A program made the translations under genes and the position numbers. Below are positions 35,993 through 47,224 of a DNA stretch of 47,414 nucleotides, piece after piece. This DNA comes from Rhodospirillales bacterium (GTDB taxonomy: Bacteria; Pseudomonadota; Alphaproteobacteria; Kiloniellales; JACOMY01). How positions within the stretch are numbered: the stretch's first letter is position 1; the number at the start of each line of letters is the position of its first letter. The stretch covers positions 1-47,414 of the forward strand of contig JACOMY010000026.1 of NCBI GenBank assembly GCA_014324045.1, read 5' to 3'. A model generated the notes under the pieces. The model saw nothing but the letters and a program-made list of their open reading frames with translations. It did no database searches and had not been told where the DNA came from.

Positions 35993-36031
35993 CGGCTCCT
36001 TCCGACGAGGGCTATTCGACGTTGGGAGCCG
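35993..36031 (-). promoter_or_regulatory. Helix that can hide the thiY ribosome-binding site
   Basis: On the minus strand CGGCTCC (36031-36025) is exactly complementary to GGAGCCG (35999-35993), which contains the Shine-Dalgarno sequence of thiY. It lies between the riboswitch and the start codon and is the likely expression platform for translational control. No intrinsic terminator is seen in this leader. Confidence 0.6.
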
Positions 36032-36061
36032 GGCTTATCTATCGCATCGCTGCTGGGAAGT

Positions 36062-36143
36062 CCGTTCCCTTCGCCGGCATTATCCGGATCAGGTTCGATG
36101 GGTTGGCAAGATCCTGCCTCTCAGCCCGAGAGCGCCCCAACGG
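36062..36143 (-). promoter_or_regulatory. TPP riboswitch (THI-box)
   Basis: The minus strand has the THI-box core in order: GGGGCGCT, CTGAGAG, an ACCC segment, GAACCTGATCCGGATAATGC and CGAAGGGA. The outer stem CCGTT (36143-36139) pairs with AACGG (36066-36062). It senses thiamine pyrophosphate and controls the thiYZX operon about 75 bases downstream. Confidence 0.97.
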
Positions 36144-36671
36144 TAATACGAAGTCTAGGGCCAAAGTCTCTCTCTGACAAGTCCCGTCCGAAAAGCCGGA
36201 TAGGGCCGGACATTCCGTGAGTGTTTTGCACTGTGATATACTACCTGCGTCAGCAGAGCGTTTTGCCGGACGCAGTCTTTGCTGCCGGCTCGTTCCAACC
36301 TCTCAGGAGTCGAGGAATTCCAAGGGTCGGGGAGATAGAAGAGCAACGACCATCCCCTACCGCACCACACCAGCGGTGCGGATCGACGTGCCGGCACCGG
36401 CACCAATGCGCGATCCACGGCCTCGGCGGGAACGACCCGCTTTTCGGGATCGGGACGGACGACAGGCTCTTGGAGGCAGAAGGTTGCCGACTGTGAATGA
36501 GCTTACCCCCCGGCCCGCTGCCCAGGCCGCCGCATCGGCGATAGAGCGCGCGGCCATCGAGTATGCCGGAAAAGCTTCCTTGCCTTAGGCTTGACGCTGC
36601 TAGAAAATGACGGCGTAGAAAACGAAGATGGCGGAAAGCTGTGCTTTCCTCCAAGACAGGAGACTTACCGG
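36144..36671. other. Intergenic region between the thi operon and the peptide-binding protein gene
   Basis: The left end holds the thi promoter. A TATACT at 36237-36242 on the + strand could be a -10 box, but the matching -35 (TTCCGT) is poor. Small open frames here show no recognisable protein. Confidence 0.4.
36152..36180 (-). promoter_or_regulatory. Putative promoter of the thiYZX operon
   Basis: TTGTCA (36180-36175) and TAGACT (36157-36152) on the minus strand are 17 bases apart. Transcription would start at about 36145, exactly at the first base pairs of the riboswitch, which supports the call. Confidence 0.65.
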
Positions 36672-38270
36672 ATGGACGACAGGCAAGAACGAGAGCTTCT
36701 GAAGGCCCTTGCGAAGGAGCGCCCGGGTCGGCGCGCCTTCATGCAGCGCGCGGCACTGCTGGGTGTGGGCGGCGTTGCGGCGGCCAATCTCTGGACCGGT
36801 TCGGCGCGCGCCGCGGAGCCCAGGCACGGCGGCCATCTGCGTCTCGGCATCGCTGCCGGTTCCACGACCGACAGCCTCGATCCGGGCGTTTACGACGACA
36901 GCTTCGATCTCGCCATGGGTTGGTCGTTCGCCAACAACCTGACGGTGATCGACAAGTACGGCAAGCTGGCGCCGGAGCTTGCCGAGAGCTGGGAGCCCTC
37001 GGCCGACGCCACCACCTGGACCTTCAAGCTGCGCAAGGGCGTCGAGTTCCACAACGGCAAGACCCTGACCGCCGACGACGTCGTGACCTCGATCAACCAT
37101 CACCGCGGCCCGGACAGCAAGTCGGGCGCGGCCGGTATCCTGAAGTCTATCGTTGACATCGAAAAGGACGACGATCGGACCGTCGTCTTCACACTGTCCG
37201 ACGGCAGCGCCGACTTCCCCTTTCTGCTGTCCGACTATCACCTGATCGTCTTCCCCGACCGCGACGGCCAGATGTATTGGGAGGACGGAATCGGCACCGG
37301 TCCCTTCGTTCTGGAGAACTTCGAGCCGGGTATCCGGGTCGAGATGACCAAGAACAAGAACTACTGGAAGGAAGGCCGCCCCTACTTCGACGACTATTCG
37401 GTACTGGCGATCCTCGACCCTTCGGCCCGGGTAAACGCACTGCAGACCGGCGAGGTCGATGCCATCGAGCGGGTGGACGTGAAGATCGTGGAGCGTTTGG
37501 CCCGCGTCGCCGGCATCGACATCCTGGAGAACACCGGCTACCTTCACTACACCTTCCCCATGCGCTGCGACACGGCGCCCTTCGACGACAACGATGTGCG
37601 CCTGGCAATGAAGTACGCCCTGGACCGTGAAGAGTTGATGCGCAAGATCGTGCGCGGTCACGGCACACTCGGCAACGATTCGCCGATCGGTCCCAACGAC
37701 CCCTTCTACGATCCCAATCTGCCGAAGCACAGCTACGATCCGGACAAGGCCAAGTTCCACCTGAAGAAGGCGGGCATGGAGAACCTCAAGGTCGACCTGG
37801 CAACTGCCGATGGAGCCTATGTCGGTGCCGTCGATGCCTCTGTGCTCTACGCCGAACAGGCCAAGAAGGCCGGCATCGAGATCAACGTGGAGCGGGTCTC
37901 CAGCGACGGCTACTGGGCGTCGATCTGGATGAATCGTCCCTTCTGCGCCTGCTACTGGGGCGGCCGTCCGACCGCGGACTGGATGTTCTCCACGGCCTAT
38001 GCAGCCGATGCGGCCTGGAACGACACCTTCTGGAAGAACGAGCGCTTCAACGAGTTGCTGATCAAGGCACGGTCCGAACTGGACCAAGACCTGCGTCGCG
38101 AGATGTACAGCGAGATGCAGCAGATCGTCAGCGCGGACGGCGGCGCCATCGTCTGGGCCTTCGCCAACAACATCATGGGCATCTCCGACAAGGTGCAGCA
38201 TGAGGAGACGGTGGCCAGCAATTATTCCATGGACGGCTTCCGCGCCTCGCAGCGCTGGTGGATGGTCTGA
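36672..38270 (+). CDS. Peptide/nickel-family (SBP_bac_5) ABC substrate-binding protein with Tat-like signal
   Basis: This 532-residue periplasmic binding protein starts with a twin-arginine-type leader (GRRAFMQRAALLGVGGVAAA, cleavage near ARA-AEP). Family blocks are GHLRLGIAAGSTTDSLDPG, LAPELAESWEPS, WTFKLRKGVEFHNGKTLTADDVV, IGTGPFVLENFEPG and FDDNDVRLAMKYALDRE. ATG 36672 has an AGGAGA site. No permease or ATPase gene of the dpp/opp type lies beside it, so it is an orphan component; the ligand (peptide, amino-acid derivative, sugar or opine) is unknown. A 530-codon frame on the opposite strand is a shadow. Confidence 0.93.
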   Translation: MDDRQERELLKALAKERPGRRAFMQRAALLGVGGVAAANLWTGSARAAEPRHGGHLRLGIAAGSTTDSLDPGVYDDSFDLAMGWSFANNLTVIDKYGKLAPELAESWEPSADATTWTFKLRKGVEFHNGKTLTADDVVTSINHHRGPDSKSGAAGILKSIVDIEKDDDRTVVFTLSDGSADFPFLLSDYHLIVFPDRDGQMYWEDGIGTGPFVLENFEPGIRVEMTKNKNYWKEGRPYFDDYSVLAILDPSARVNALQTGEVDAIERVDVKIVERLARVAGIDILENTGYLHYTFPMRCDTAPFDDNDVRLAMKYALDREELMRKIVRGHGTLGNDSPIGPNDPFYDPNLPKHSYDPDKAKFHLKKAGMENLKVDLATADGAYVGAVDASVLYAEQAKKAGIEINVERVSSDGYWASIWMNRPFCACYWGGRPTADWMFSTAYAADAAWNDTFWKNERFNELLIKARSELDQDLRREMYSEMQQIVSADGGAIVWAFANNIMGISDKVQHEETVASNYSMDGFRASQRWWMV

Positions 38271-38834
38271 CTCTCCAACCCGAGCGTCCTCTCCCGATCC
38301 CAGCAGGGCGCAGAAGATCTAGTCCGTCCGGGTCCATGGGGGCTGCTGCGCCGGCTGCTAGCGATGATCGGCGGAGAGGTAGCCGAGGCGCCGCCGATCG
38401 TCGTCAACCCGATCGCTGCGGGCGGTCGCGTCGGTATTGTTCACGTTCCGAAGACCGGCGGGCGCCGCGGTCCGATGTGCTGGCAGTCTAAAGGGCGGCC
38501 AAGACACTGTACGATTGCTTCGTCCACTAGGCCGGGGCGGGCTACAGTGCAACGCCATCGAGCCCTGCTTAGACGCCTTAAGCACTTCAACCCCCATCGT
38601 CTCTCGATATGACAAGCTTGTCCGCAACTCCCTGGCTGCAATCGCCAGCGCCGCTGAGAGGGTGAGCGCCACGGCCAGCAATTTACGCATCATGCTTCGT
38701 TGTTTCCGTTCTTCGGCCGGACCCGAGGGAAGCGATATGATTGGCTGCTTGGATTTGCCAACAAGGCCATGGCATGGTTGCGGGCACAGGTGCAAAAGGA
38801 TGGGCTGAGCGACCCTGGGACAGCTTGCCAACCG
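38271..38834. other. Gene-poor stretch before the cox cluster
   Basis: No convincing gene lies here. On the minus strand a frame at 38358-38693 starts MMRKLLAVALTLSAALAIAA, a good signal peptide, but the remainder is compositionally odd (Arg/Ser/Pro-rich) and resembles nothing. It may be the stump of a lost secreted protein. The promoter for the coxC-like gene should be in this region. Confidence 0.35.
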
Positions 38835-40001
38835 ATGCTGAGCGTTACCTATAGCCCGCTGCTGGTAGCCGCTTCGATCCTGGTGGCGGTTATGGCGGCT
38901 TTTACCGCACTCAGGCTCACCAACGGCCTGAGCGCCCTGGCGCCGGCTAGGCGCAAACCCGTGATCGCCAAGGCAGCGATCGCACTTGGGGCCGGTATCT
39001 GGTCGATGCATTTTGTCGGCATGCTGGCAGTGCAGCTGCCTATTGGCATCTCCTACGCCCCTGTCCCGACCCTGCTGTCGGTGCTCCTGGCCATTCTGGT
39101 GACCGGCTCCGGGCTCATCCTGCTGCACTTCGGCGAGCGCAGCCAATTCCGCATTGTCGGAGCCGGCTTGCTGACCGGTATCGGTATCGTGGGCATGCAC
39201 TACCTCGGCATGTCGGCGATACGGGGGAACTGTGTGCTGATTTACGAGCCGATTGGCGTCCTGCTCGCTGCGGTGATTGCGGTAGCGGCCTCAACTCTGG
39301 GCCTGCATCTGGCCTATCGGCAGCGCGGCCCGGCCCAGACCATCGGCGGCGGCGTGGTCTTGGGCCTCGCGGTCTCTGCCATGCATTACACCGCCATGGC
39401 CTTCACCTTCTTCGATCTGTCGGACAAAACCGAGATTCAGCCGGTATCCATCCTCTCCAGCGACAGCCTGGCCTTGCTGGTCTCCCTAGCCTCCTTCCTG
39501 ATCTGCGGCGTGTTTTTGCTGATCGCCATTCCCGCCGAGGCGGAGACCCACGAATCCGGGCTGTCCCAAGCGGAAGCCGCACCGAAGCCGGAGCCCGCCC
39601 CGCCGCCGGCCCCGGCCGCCGTCTACTCGCAAGCGCTCTCGCAACCGCGCAACCCGAAACAAGCCGACGCGGGACGCATTCCCTTCGAGCGCGACAGCGC
39701 CATCCGCTTTCTGGCGGCCGAGCAGATCGCGGCTGTGCGGGCCGACGGCCACTACACCTGGCTGCTGAACGGCGAGGGCGAACTTTTCTGTCCCTGGTCG
39801 ATCTCACGAGTGGAGCAGGCGGTCGCCGGGAAAGCCTTTCTGCGCACCCACCGAAGCTACCTGATCAACCTCTCCAAGGTAGCCGGCTTCCGACGCGAGG
39901 GCGACAGGGGCATCTGCCTGCTGGCCGACGCCAGGGAGACCGAAGTACCGGTCAGCCGCTCCAAGCTCCCGGACGTGCAAAAAGCGCTCGGCCTCTCCTG
40001 A
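38835..40001 (+). CDS. coxC: MHYT-LytTR membrane regulator, CoxC/CoxH-like
   Basis: This protein of about 388 residues combines a seven-helix MHYT sensor with a C-terminal LytTR DNA-binding domain. The three MHYT motifs are MHFV (58-61), MHYL (121-124) and MHYT (183-186), each near a membrane helix and thought to bind a metal such as copper. After a Pro/Ala linker (about 245-280), LytTR spans 281-385 (IRFLAAEQIAAVRADGHYTWL, FLRTHRSYLINLSKV). This architecture matches CoxC/CoxH of carboxydotrophs. Its position in front of coxMSL supports a CO-responsive role, an inference. ATG 38835 gives the family-like N-terminus; ATG 38769 in the same frame is an alternative. Both have weak ribosome sites. 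Confidence 0.9.
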   Translation: MLSVTYSPLLVAASILVAVMAAFTALRLTNGLSALAPARRKPVIAKAAIALGAGIWSMHFVGMLAVQLPIGISYAPVPTLLSVLLAILVTGSGLILLHFGERSQFRIVGAGLLTGIGIVGMHYLGMSAIRGNCVLIYEPIGVLLAAVIAVAASTLGLHLAYRQRGPAQTIGGGVVLGLAVSAMHYTAMAFTFFDLSDKTEIQPVSILSSDSLALLVSLASFLICGVFLLIAIPAEAETHESGLSQAEAAPKPEPAPPPAPAAVYSQALSQPRNPKQADAGRIPFERDSAIRFLAAEQIAAVRADGHYTWLLNGEGELFCPWSISRVEQAVAGKAFLRTHRSYLINLSKVAGFRREGDRGICLLADARETEVPVSRSKLPDVQKALGLS

Positions 40002-40002
40002 G

Positions 40003-40038
40003 TCCGCAGTTCGTGCGACCTATCCGCAGCTCGTGCAA
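40003..40038 (+). promoter_or_regulatory. Pair of direct repeats, candidate LytTR operator upstream of coxM
   Basis: TCCGCAGTTCGTGC (40003-40016) and TCCGCAGCTCGTGC (40023-40036) differ at one base and start exactly 20 bases apart. The inner 9-mers GCAGTTCGT and GCAGCTCGT match 8 and 7 of 9 positions of the published LytTR consensus [TA][AC][CA]GTTN[AG][TG]. Two sites about two helical turns apart is the usual LytTR operator layout. They lie right after the LytTR gene and about 105 bases before coxM. Confidence 0.6.
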
Positions 40039-40140
40039 GCCGCCGGGATCTAGCGCGCTGCCGCTGGAGCATGGAGCCGGTGTACGGCATGCTGTCCTCC
40101 AGACAACGACAAAGGTCTAAATGGGAGGAGCCGAAAGCCT

Positions 40141-41004
40141 ATGATCCCCGCATCTTTCGACTATCATCGGCCGGAGAGTCTTGCCGCCGCCGTCCAGCTC
40201 CTAGGCAGCTTGGGCGAAGAGGCCCGGGCGGTCGCTGGTGGCCACAGCCTCATCCCCATGATGAAGCTGCGTATGGCCGTACCGGAGCACCTGGTGGACT
40301 TGCGGTCCATTGCTGAACTGAAAGGCATCTGCATCGAGGGACGGGCTGTCTCCATCGGTGCCATGACCACGCAGGCGGAAGTCATTGCCTCCGACGCCTT
40401 GGCTCAGGTCTGTCCGATCCTGCGCGAGACGGCTTTGCAGATCGCAGATCCGCAGATCCGCAATCTCGGCACCCTGGGGGGCAACGTCGCCAATGGAGAC
40501 CCCGGCAACGACATGCCGGCGTCGATGCAGGTGCTGGACGCTCAATTCGAAGTCGCAGGGCCGGAGGGCAAGCGAAAAATCGCGGCCCGTGACTTCTACG
40601 AGGCCGCCTTCTTCACCGCGCTCGGCGAGGGCGAGATCATGACCGCCATTCACTTCGAGGCACCGTCTGCAAGCCACGGCTATGCCTATGAGAAGCAGAA
40701 GCGCAAGATCGGCGACTATGCCACCGCTGCGGCGGCCGTCATCCTCGTCATGGAGGGCGGACGCTGCAGCCAGGCCAGCATCGGCCTGACCAACCTCTCC
40801 GACACACCGCTTTACGCCCAGGCAGCCAGCGAGGCCTTGGTCGGCAGCAGCCTCGACCCGGCTGCAATCGATGCTGCAGTTGCAGCTGCCGAGGCCATCG
40901 CCGATCCGGTTACCGACAGCCGCGGGCCTAGCCATTTCCGCCGCAAGCTGGCCGGCGTCATGCTTCGCCGGGCCATCGCCAGCGCCCAAAACCGCGCCGC
41001 CTAA
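40141..41004 (+). CDS. coxM: Aerobic carbon monoxide dehydrogenase, medium (FAD) subunit
   Basis: This 287-residue flavoprotein subunit passes electrons from the iron-sulfur clusters of CoxS to the respiratory chain. FAD-contact blocks AGGHSLIPMMKLRMA and NLGTLGGNVANGDPGNDMP are intact, and the C-terminal FRRKLAGVMLRRA is family-typical. The ATG has a GGGAGGAG site. Gene order M-S-L with short gaps (15 bases to coxS) is that of form I cox operons. Confidence 0.96.
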   Translation: MIPASFDYHRPESLAAAVQLLGSLGEEARAVAGGHSLIPMMKLRMAVPEHLVDLRSIAELKGICIEGRAVSIGAMTTQAEVIASDALAQVCPILRETALQIADPQIRNLGTLGGNVANGDPGNDMPASMQVLDAQFEVAGPEGKRKIAARDFYEAAFFTALGEGEIMTAIHFEAPSASHGYAYEKQKRKIGDYATAAAAVILVMEGGRCSQASIGLTNLSDTPLYAQAASEALVGSSLDPAAIDAAVAAAEAIADPVTDSRGPSHFRRKLAGVMLRRAIASAQNRAA

Positions 41005-41019
41005 GGGAGCCAAGGTCTC

Positions 41020-41510
41020 ATGAGCAAGAAAGCTATCTCCATGACGGTCAACGGCCGTCCGGTAGAGGCGCCGGCCGAGCCGCGCACTCTGCTGATCCAC
41101 TACCTTCGCGAACAGCTTGACCTGACCGGTCCGCACATCGGCTGCGACACCGGCCACTGCGGCGCCTGCACCGTCGATCTGGACGGCCAATCGGTGAAAT
41201 CCTGCATGGTCTTCGCCATCCAGGCCGAGGGCGCGGAGGTCACCACCATCGAAGGTCTGGCCCAGCCGGACGGTAGACTGCATGCCCTGCAAGAGGCTTT
41301 CCGCGAGCATCACGGGTTGCAATGCGGCTATTGCACGCCCGGCATGATCACCCGCGCCTACCGCCTGCTGCAGGAGAATCCCGATCCGAGCGAGCAGGAG
41401 ATTCGCTACGGCATCTCCGGCAACCTCTGCCGCTGCACCGGCTATCAGAACATCGTGCGCGCCATCCAAGCGGCAGCGCAGAATCTCAACAGCGTTCCGG
41501 AGGCAGCAGA

Positions 41511-41514
<4 letters not shown>
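41020..41514 (+). CDS. coxS: Aerobic carbon monoxide dehydrogenase, small (2x[2Fe-2S]) subunit
   Basis: This 164-residue iron-sulfur subunit has an N-terminal plant-ferredoxin-type cluster held by Cys42, Cys47, Cys50 and Cys62 ([10 protein letters not shown]), and a second cluster held by Cys102, Cys105, Cys137 and Cys139 ([16 protein letters not shown]). These are the same positions as in characterised CO dehydrogenases. Electrons flow from the Mo-Cu site of CoxL through these clusters to CoxM. Its stop overlaps the coxL start (ATGA). Confidence 0.97.
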
Positions 41515-43920
<2,406 letters not shown>

Positions 43921-43928
<8 letters not shown>

Positions 43929-44832
43929 AGCGGAGGCAGTGGAAGGTGGCGGGGGGAGCCTCGCCGCCTTCCTCCAGCGCTTGGCCGGGGTCGGCTACCT
44001 GGCCGATCCCGCACTGGCTGCCGCCCTGCAGCTCTCTTTGCAGCTGCAGCGGCCGCTGCTGCTGGAAGGCGAAGCGGGCGTCGGCAAGACGGAGGTCGCC
44101 AAGGCGCTGTCGCGCCTGCTGGGCCGGCGCTTGATCCGCCTGCAGTGCTACGAAGGGCTGGACGCCAGCGCCGCGCTCTACGAGTGGAACTACCAGCGCC
44201 AGCTCTTGGCGATCAAGGCCCATGAGCACGACGGCGCCTCCGCCGAGGCCATCGAGACGCAAATCTTCTCGGAACGCTACCTGCTGAGGCGGCCGCTTCT
44301 GGAGGCGATCGACAGCGAAGAGCCCGTGGTCTTGCTCATCGACGAGATCGACCGGGCCGACGAGGCCTTCGAAGCCTATCTGCTGGAGGTCTTGTCCGAC
44401 TATCAAGTGACGGTGCCGGAATTGGGGACCATGGAGGCCCGCTCCACCCCGGCGACGATCCTCACCTCCAACGCCACGCGCGCGCTCTCTGACGCCCTAC
44501 GGCGGCGCTGCCTCTACGCCTACGCGGACTTCCCCGATTCGGAGCGGGAGCTGGCGATCCTCCGCCAGCGCCTGCCTGCGCTGGAGGAGACCCTCGCTCG
44601 ACAGATCGTCGGCTTCGTCCAAAGCCTGCGCAAGGAAGACCTGGAGAAGCTTCCCGGCATCGCCGAGACTCTGGACTGGGCCGGAGCATTACTGAGCCTG
44701 GGCTTCGCCGATCTCTCGACGGCCGATCCGACCGGCCTGCAGACCACGCTGGTCTGCTTGCTGAAGACCGAAGCCGATCACAAGGCCCTGGCGCCGGAGG
44801 CGGTGAGCCGCTTGGCAGGATGCGCCGCTTGA
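43921..44832 (+). CDS. coxD: CoxD-type AAA+ ATPase (MoxR family), CO dehydrogenase maturation
   Basis: This 303-residue MoxR-like ATPase has Walker A GEAGVGKT (residues 50-57), Walker B VVLLIDEIDRAD, sensor 1 ILTSNATRALSDALRRRCLY, and a helical lid. In Oligotropha CoxD helps insert sulfur and copper into the CoxL Mo-Cu centre. It overlaps coxL by 8 bases and is followed by coxE after 3 bases, so translation is probably coupled. Confidence 0.94.
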
Positions 44833-44835
44833 ATC

Positions 44836-46011
44836 ATGCTGTGCGGGCCCGGCGATAGAGCAGCCGCCCGGATGATCGGCTTCGTCAATCATCTGCGGCT
44901 GAACGACTACACCCTAGGCCTGCCGGAGGCCGAGGCCGCCGTCGCGCTGCTGATGCAGCAACCGCTGTCCAACGTCGGCGAGACCAAGCTGCGGCTGCGT
45001 TCGCTGCTAGCCAAGCGTAAGGAGGAATGGGAGCGCTTCGACGCGGACTTCGAGGCCTATTGGTATGCCCGCGGCCGCCGCCGCGATCGGAGCCGCAGGA
45101 CGGGAAACACGCCCCGGCGCCCCACACGGCCCGGCGTCTGGAACGATCACCTGGAGCGCCAGAACGGCCACGGCGATAGCCCAGGCGACCCGCGCAGCTG
45201 CGGCGGCGGCGGCGGCGAGACTCGGGCGGGCGAAGGACGGCTGATCGCTTCGAAGCAGACACCCCTTCATGCCCGCGACCTGCGCCATCTGGCCGACCGG
45301 GCCGAGATGGAAGAGGCGGAACGTGCCGCCGAAGCTCTGGCGCGCGCCCTGCGTTATCGCCTGTCGCGCCGCTACCGCCTGCAATCGGCCAGGCAGCGGC
45401 TCGACCTGCGCCGCACCCTGCGCCGCAGCCTGGCCAAGGGCGGCACGCCGATCGATCCGGTCTGGCGCGCCCGACCGGAGGAGCAGGTGCGTATCGTCGT
45501 CTTGCTGGACATATCCGGCTCGATGGAGCTCTACAGCCGCTTCTTTCTGCAGTTCGTCAAGGGACTGGTCGCGCAGTGGGCCGAGAGCGACGCCTATCTT
45601 TTCCACACCCGCCTGCTGCGAGTGACCGAAGGCCTGCGGGAGCGCGATCCGATCAAAGCCATGACCCGCCTTTCGCTCATGGCCGGCGGTTTCGGCGGCG
45701 GTACCGAGATCGGTGCCAGTCTCAAGACCTTCAACGACCGCTACGCCAAACAGGCCCTGAACGGGCGCAGTGTCGCGATTATCTTGAGCGACGGCTACGA
45801 CACCGGTGTGCCGGCCGACCTGGTCCGCGAACTGGCGCGGCTGCGGCGCCGGGCGCGGCGGCTGATCTGGTTGAACCCGCTGCTGGGCTGGCGCGACTAT
45901 CGAGCGATCAACCGTGCCATGACGGCGGCCCTGCCGCTGCTCGATCATTTCGCCAGCGCTCACAATCTGGAGAGCCTCGCCGCGCTTGAGCCACAGCTGG
46001 CGCGGCTCTAG
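44836..46011 (+). CDS. coxE: CoxE-type von Willebrand A domain protein, CO dehydrogenase maturation
   Basis: This 391-residue partner of the MoxR ATPase has a helical N-terminal region (VNHLRLNDYTLGLPEAEAA), then a basic, Gly-rich linker (about 75-150), and a C-terminal VWA domain with the MIDAS motif DISGS (225-229) and later ILSDGYDTG. MoxR-VWA pairs act together on metalloprotein substrates. The start may be ATG 44836 or ATG 44872 (MIGFVNHL); the ribosome site is poor for both, consistent with coupling to coxD. Confidence 0.92.
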   Translation: MLCGPGDRAAARMIGFVNHLRLNDYTLGLPEAEAAVALLMQQPLSNVGETKLRLRSLLAKRKEEWERFDADFEAYWYARGRRRDRSRRTGNTPRRPTRPGVWNDHLERQNGHGDSPGDPRSCGGGGGETRAGEGRLIASKQTPLHARDLRHLADRAEMEEAERAAEALARALRYRLSRRYRLQSARQRLDLRRTLRRSLAKGGTPIDPVWRARPEEQVRIVVLLDISGSMELYSRFFLQFVKGLVAQWAESDAYLFHTRLLRVTEGLRERDPIKAMTRLSLMAGGFGGGTEIGASLKTFNDRYAKQALNGRSVAIILSDGYDTGVPADLVRELARLRRRARRLIWLNPLLGWRDYRAINRAMTAALPLLDHFASAHNLESLAALEPQLARL

Positions 46012-46022
46012 GAAGGGAACCC

Positions 46023-46865
46023 GTGACCGGCATGAGCGACCAGGTCTTCCGCAGCATCGAGGAATTGCGCCGGCGCGGTACCGACTTTTGCCTGGTGACC
46101 GTGGTACGCACCGCCAATGCCACCTCCACAAAGGCCGGTGCCAAGGCGCTGGTCACAGAAGCGGGAGAACTGATCGGCTTCCTCGGCGGCGGCTGCATCA
46201 GCGGTGCGGCCAAGCGGGTAGCCAAAGAGGTGCTGACCTCGGGCAGGCCGCGCCTGATCCGGGTGCGGCCGCCCGAAGAGGTGTTGGAAGCCGCCGATCC
46301 GGACGGTGTGGAATTGCACCGTTCCAGCTGCCCCAGCGGCGGCACGACGGAACTCTTCCTGGAACCCCTGTGCCAGGCGCCGCGCCTTTTGATCTGCGGT
46401 GCCTCGCCGGTGGCCAATGCCCTGGCCGAGCTGGCTCTGATCCTGGGTTACAGGGCCACCCTGGCGGCCCTGCCCGACGATCAACCGCTACTCGCCAGCA
46501 AGGCAGAGCGTCACGACGGCTTCGATCTGTCCAGGCTTGACCTCCGCCCCCGCGACGCCGTGGCGGTGGCGACCCAAGGCAAAGGCGACCGGGAGGCCCT
46601 AAAGGCGGCCCTGCTGTCCGCGGCGGGCTACGTCGGCATGGTCGGTAGCCGCCGCAAGGTCCAGGCCTTGAGCCGGCAGCTGACGGACGTGCCGGCGGAG
46701 CGCTTGGCCGCGTTGCAGGGTCCCGCCGGCCTCGCCATCGATGCGATCGAGCCGGAGGAGATCGCACTCTCGATCCTGGCCGAGATCGTGCAGTGGCGCC
46801 GCGCCGACCGACGCCGCCAGGACGAGGATGGGCATCTCCTTCAAGCAACCGGCAGCGCCGGATGA
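46023..46865 (+). CDS. coxF: CoxF/XdhC-family molybdenum cofactor insertion protein
   Basis: This 280-residue XdhC/CoxI-type protein has an N-terminal domain with TVVRTANATSTKAGAKALV and GFLGGGCISGA, a conserved Cys in SSCPSGGTTELFLEPL, then a Rossmann-like domain (LLICGASPVANALAELA) and the C-terminal GYVGMVGSRRKV block. XdhC proteins bind and sulfurate molybdenum cofactor for insertion into hydroxylases such as CoxL. It starts at GTG 46023 just after GGAAGGGA; ATG 46032 is an alternative. It is the last cox gene visible; coxG, coxI and coxK do not follow directly. Confidence 0.9.
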   Translation: MTGMSDQVFRSIEELRRRGTDFCLVTVVRTANATSTKAGAKALVTEAGELIGFLGGGCISGAAKRVAKEVLTSGRPRLIRVRPPEEVLEAADPDGVELHRSSCPSGGTTELFLEPLCQAPRLLICGASPVANALAELALILGYRATLAALPDDQPLLASKAERHDGFDLSRLDLRPRDAVAVATQGKGDREALKAALLSAAGYVGMVGSRRKVQALSRQLTDVPAERLAALQGPAGLAIDAIEPEEIALSILAEIVQWRRADRRRQDEDGHLLQATGSAG

Positions 46866-47224
46866 GCCTAGCCGGCCGCCCCATGATTCTGCCGGCCGCC
46901 GGCCGGAATGGGATCTGAAGAGTAAACTACTCTTGCCTTTCAGCAGCCAGCCGCCGGCAGGGCTTATGCTCGCCAACATGAGCGATACGGTCCCGGTGCA
47001 GCCGCTTCACGTGGCGGCAGATCGACCTCGAGAATTTCCCCAAGCTGTGCCGTCGGGTATTTGGGCACACCGAGTGTTGGCGGTGTGCCCCGCTTGCGGG
47101 GCGGGCTAGAGAGTGCCCGCCCCGGCTAAAGCGAAGCCAAGTGCCGGGCGTGGCGGCTGTCGGGACCTCTGTTAGGACCCTGGGGTAGGCCGCCGGCGCC
47201 CGGCTGCCGGGCATGTGGGCAGCG
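46866..47224. other. Region between coxF and the partial lipoprotein gene
   Basis: About 360 bases separate convergent genes. The centre holds three overlapping inverted repeats (47063-47123). Short frames crossing the region show no recognisable protein. Confidence 0.5.
47063..47123. repeat. Three overlapping inverted repeats that exclude one another
   Basis: GGGCACACCG (47063-47072) pairs with CGGTGTGCCC (47081-47090). GCCCCGC (47087-47093) pairs with GCGGGGC (47096-47102). GGGGCGGGC (47098-47106) pairs with GCCCGCCCC (47115-47123). All three are perfect. Neighbouring stems share bases, so the middle one cannot form together with either outer one. No T-tract follows directly. Confidence 0.75.

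Noticed and set aside
36600..38201. Open frame of 533 codons on the minus strand
   Set aside because: It lies exactly antisense to the peptide-binding protein gene and has no conserved motif; codon position bias belongs to the plus-strand gene.
41322..41510. N-terminal extension of the coxL frame
   Set aside because: It is coxS read out of frame; CoxL homologues begin near MNEQTP at 41511.
46927..47214. Small frames on both strands between coxF and the lipoprotein
   Set aside because: They cross the inverted repeats, lack ribosome sites and encode no recognisable protein.
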